Of a stretch of DNA of 24,444 bases, positions 22,868 to 24,444 are shown piece by piece; position 1 is the first letter of the stretch; each line of letters starts with the position of its first letter. The stretch is taken from the NCBI RefSeq assembly GCF_002420705.1, contig NZ_DIIM01000005.1:1-24444 (forward strand). Direction: 5' to 3'. A model generated the notes under the pieces. It was given only the letters and a program-made list of their open reading frames with translations, ran no database searches and was not told the origin of the DNA. The position numbers were made by a program, and so were the translations under genes. The DNA is from Sphingobacterium sp. UBA5670. Its GTDB lineage: Bacteria > Bacteroidota > Bacteroidia > Sphingobacteriales > Sphingobacteriaceae.

Positions 22868-23864
22868 GGTTTGCTAGTGTAGCTTGATCTAAATGATAAA
22901 AAATAATCCGATGTTCTTTTCCTTTCAGCTCTCCCCTCAAAAATTTTGCCGTTTGTAGGAGATCCTCCTGATTTATGGATTCAAAACGTATGACATCGCC
23001 CTTTTTAAGATTTGCTTTTGAGAGATCTTTTGATAAAATATAAAGGTTCGTGTTGGGATTATGTGTAAACAATGAAGTGTCTTTAATATCCTCTTCGTTG
23101 ATGTGTTTTGAAATGCCTATGTAGTTATTATTTCTGAAAACGACAAACCATTGAAATAAAGGTAAGGCAATATCCATTTCCATCGGATAGTTGCGCAATG
23201 TTCCGCTTAGATAAGTCCTGAGATCCTGTTGATTTAAAATGGAGTTCTGATTGCCGAATTGTCTGAGATTTCCCATGTTGTAACACATTAGCATGACCTT
23301 TTTTACGGGGGGAATACCACTGGTAACGGTATTTTTGACTTGATGCAACCGCAAGGTAGAGCTTACCATAATCTCTTTTAATGCCGGTAATTCCTGTAAA
23401 TAGGTCAGCAAATAGAAAAACTTATCACGGGATGTCTTTGTCCAATCGCAGTCCAGTTGAAGTTCGGTAAACTTATCTTTTCCTGCCTGTTGTATTTTGG
23501 CTGTCACAAAGGGAACAATTTTATTAGCCAGGCCTCTGATCTGTAGACTATCCATTTCCGCAAAAATACGTTGATTGACAAATACTACAGGAATTAACTG
23601 CTGTTCTTTGGGGACAGGCTGTGTAAATGTAATGGGGCTAATAGGGACGGCTTGTACACCCGATGGATCGAAGTCAATATCCATGATGCGAACATAGACA
23701 GATTTCGCTTCGATCTCTTTTAAAGCACGGTTTTCTATAGTATCCAATTGAAATACCGTCTTCCAAAAATAGAAGCCTGTTTCATGCTTTGTTTTGGTAC
23801 AGGAGCTTAAAAAAAGTAGAGATAGCGGTACAAGAAATAAAAATAGTTGTGTTTTGCGCAGCAT
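22827..23864 (-). CDS. Putative lipoprotein with glycoside-hydrolase-like TIM-barrel features
   Basis: The 345-residue protein has a lipoprotein signal with lipobox LSSC (19-22). The remainder alternates beta strands and helices as in a TIM barrel: VYVRIMDIDFD (57-66), IPVVFVNQRIF (91-101), LQLDCDWT (135-142), IMVSSTLRLHQ (165-175), VMLMCYNMG (190-198) and DIALPLFQWFVVF (231-243). The acidic LQLDCDW strand followed by MCYNMG resembles the order of elements in GH18-like or DUF3142-like barrels, though the GH18 DxxDxDxE motif is not complete and catalytic identity is not shown. The ATG at 23864 is chosen; an in-frame TTG at 23894 adds ten residues and weakens the signal. Its 3' end overlaps the 20414-22867 gene by 41 nt, suggesting translational coupling. 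Confidence 0.65.
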   Translation of the reverse strand: MLRKTQLFLFLVPLSLLFLSSCTKTKHETGFYFWKTVFQLDTIENRALKEIEAKSVYVRIMDIDFDPSGVQAVPISPITFTQPVPKEQQLIPVVFVNQRIFAEMDSLQIRGLANKIVPFVTAKIQQAGKDKFTELQLDCDWTKTSRDKFFYLLTYLQELPALKEIMVSSTLRLHQVKNTVTSGIPPVKKVMLMCYNMGNLRQFGNQNSILNQQDLRTYLSGTLRNYPMEMDIALPLFQWFVVFRNNNYIGISKHINEEDIKDTSLFTHNPNTNLYILSKDLSKANLKKGDVIRFESINQEDLLQTAKFLRGELKGKEHRIIFYHLDQATLANHGAAELQKIIAAF

Positions 23865-23902
23865 ATTCGCTTTATTTAGTCGTAAGTCAAACAAAATGGG
23901 CT

Positions 23903-23910
23903 TAATTTTG
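23903..23910 (+). promoter_or_regulatory. Possible -7 box of the AsmA-like gene
   Basis: TAATTTTG is a perfect TAnnTTTG box, 49 nt upstream of the ATG at 23960, in the 95-nt spacer between divergent genes. No TTG is found at the standard upstream distance. I see no convincing promoter for the minus-strand lipoprotein gene in the same spacer. Confidence 0.35.
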
Positions 23911-23959
23911 TTTGTTATTCAATAAAATAAAGACGAAATTACAAAGAGATTGTGACTTT

Positions 23960-24444
23960 ATGAAGCCTATTTTTAAATGGATCCTTGGTATTGTGGTGTT
24001 TATCCTCCTGGCTTTGACTGGCGGTATTTGGTTTTTTAGCAATAAATGGAAACCTCTTTTAGATACAAAAATCAAACAGCTGGTGTCGCAAGCAACAGAC
24101 AGTCTGTATTCAATTCACTACGATGATATTGATGTCAACTTAGTTCTCGGGAATGTAACAATAAAAAATTTACGACTGGTGCCAGATAGTTCGGTCTATA
24201 AAAAGTTGGAACTGGTCAAGAAAGCCCCGGACAACCGATTTGAAGTCAACGTAAATAGACTAAAAATAAAAAGTTTTGGTATCCGAAGGGTATTGATGGA
24301 TAAAGAGCTTTTTTTGCATGATATCACCGTTGAAACACCAACGATTCATGTCATTAATGAGGTGCATAGTTATAATGATACAATAAGTAGAGGGCCCAAA
24401 AAACCACTTTATGAGAAGATAAAAGATAACTTAAAAAAAATTCA
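23960..24444 (+). CDS. AsmA-like inner-membrane-anchored protein (N-terminal part)
   Basis: The frame is open from the ATG at 23960 to the window edge, giving 161 residues of a longer protein. A single membrane segment (about 7-26: IFKWILGIVVFILLALTGGIWFF region) is followed by KWKPLLDTKIKQLVSQATDSLYSIHYDDIDVNLVLGNVTIKNLRL, which is the standard beginning of AsmA/DUF748-type proteins: a signal anchor, a helix, then repeating beta strands as in FEVNVNRLKIKSFGIRR and LHDITVETPTIHV. Such proteins form long beta-taco bridges in the periplasm thought to carry phospholipids to the outer membrane. The AsmA assignment rests on this N-terminal pattern only, and the rest is beyond the window. Confidence 0.75.
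   Translation, partial: MKPIFKWILGIVVFILLALTGGIWFFSNKWKPLLDTKIKQLVSQATDSLYSIHYDDIDVNLVLGNVTIKNLRLVPDSSVYKKLELVKKAPDNRFEVNVNRLKIKSFGIRRVLMDKELFLHDITVETPTIHVINEVHSYNDTISRGPKKPLYEKIKDNLKKI

Noticed and set aside
1..24444. Mobile elements, CRISPR arrays, tRNA or rRNA genes, riboswitches
   Set aside because: No transposase, integrase, regularly spaced repeats, cloverleaf-like segments or recognisable riboswitch leaders were found. All spacers between genes are shorter than 300 nt.

Overview
The window looks like a chromosomal segment of a Bacteroidota bacterium, most likely Sphingobacteriaceae (Sphingobacterium- or Pedobacter-like). The support is the AT-rich DNA, promoters of the Bacteroidota type (TTG / TAnnTTTG rather than TTGACA / TATAAT), near absence of Shine-Dalgarno sequences, and the gene families: a short omega subunit, the bamD-rpoZ-coaBC order, YwqK/MORN exported proteins, CarboxypepD_reg-like domains, an OmpA protein with a thrombospondin type 3 linker, and a DUF47-Pit pair. 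The genus is an inference.

Layout. 1-143: 3' end of an unidentified plus-strand gene. 251-634 (-): AHSA1/SRPBCC protein. 723-2090 (+): NOL1/NOP2/Sun rRNA m5C methyltransferase. 2138-4587 (-): bamD, rpoZ, coaBC operon. 4830-5807 (+): NifU-like Fe-S protein and an exported CarboxypepD_reg-like protein. 5808-9981 (-): FtsX/LolC-type permease, metallo-beta-lactamase hydrolase, aroE and a long TPR protein. 10162-11538 (-): ompA-like porin with its own promoter and a strong terminator. 11779-14601 (-): phosphate module of Pit transporter, DUF47/PhoU-like regulator and an upstream sensor kinase. 14665-19289 (-): psd-like decarboxylase, exported YwqK-like protein and polA. 19396-20316 (+): rsgA. 20414-23864 (-): two overlapping unrecognised genes for exported proteins. 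23960 to the end (+): N-terminal part of an AsmA-like protein.

Most of the window is housekeeping: envelope assembly (BamD, OmpA, AsmA-like, FtsX-type permease), coenzyme A and shikimate synthesis, ribosome modification and assembly, replication and repair, phospholipid synthesis and phosphate uptake. The points most worth a second look are (i) a TTAACA-N5-TTAACA direct repeat with 11-bp period just upstream of the -7 box of the DUF47-Pit pair, resembling a Pho box; (ii) the overlapping lipoprotein / 817-residue exported protein pair, where the lipoprotein has features of a glycoside-hydrolase-like TIM barrel; (iii) a CoaBC whose decarboxylase domain has Asp and Ser at the positions of the classical Asn125 and Cys158; (iv) several -7 boxes ending only 4-5 nt before the start codon, suggesting leaderless transcripts; and (v) a terminator-like hairpin placed just before the sensor kinase start codon. 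I saw no tRNA, rRNA, CRISPR array, insertion sequence or phage gene.
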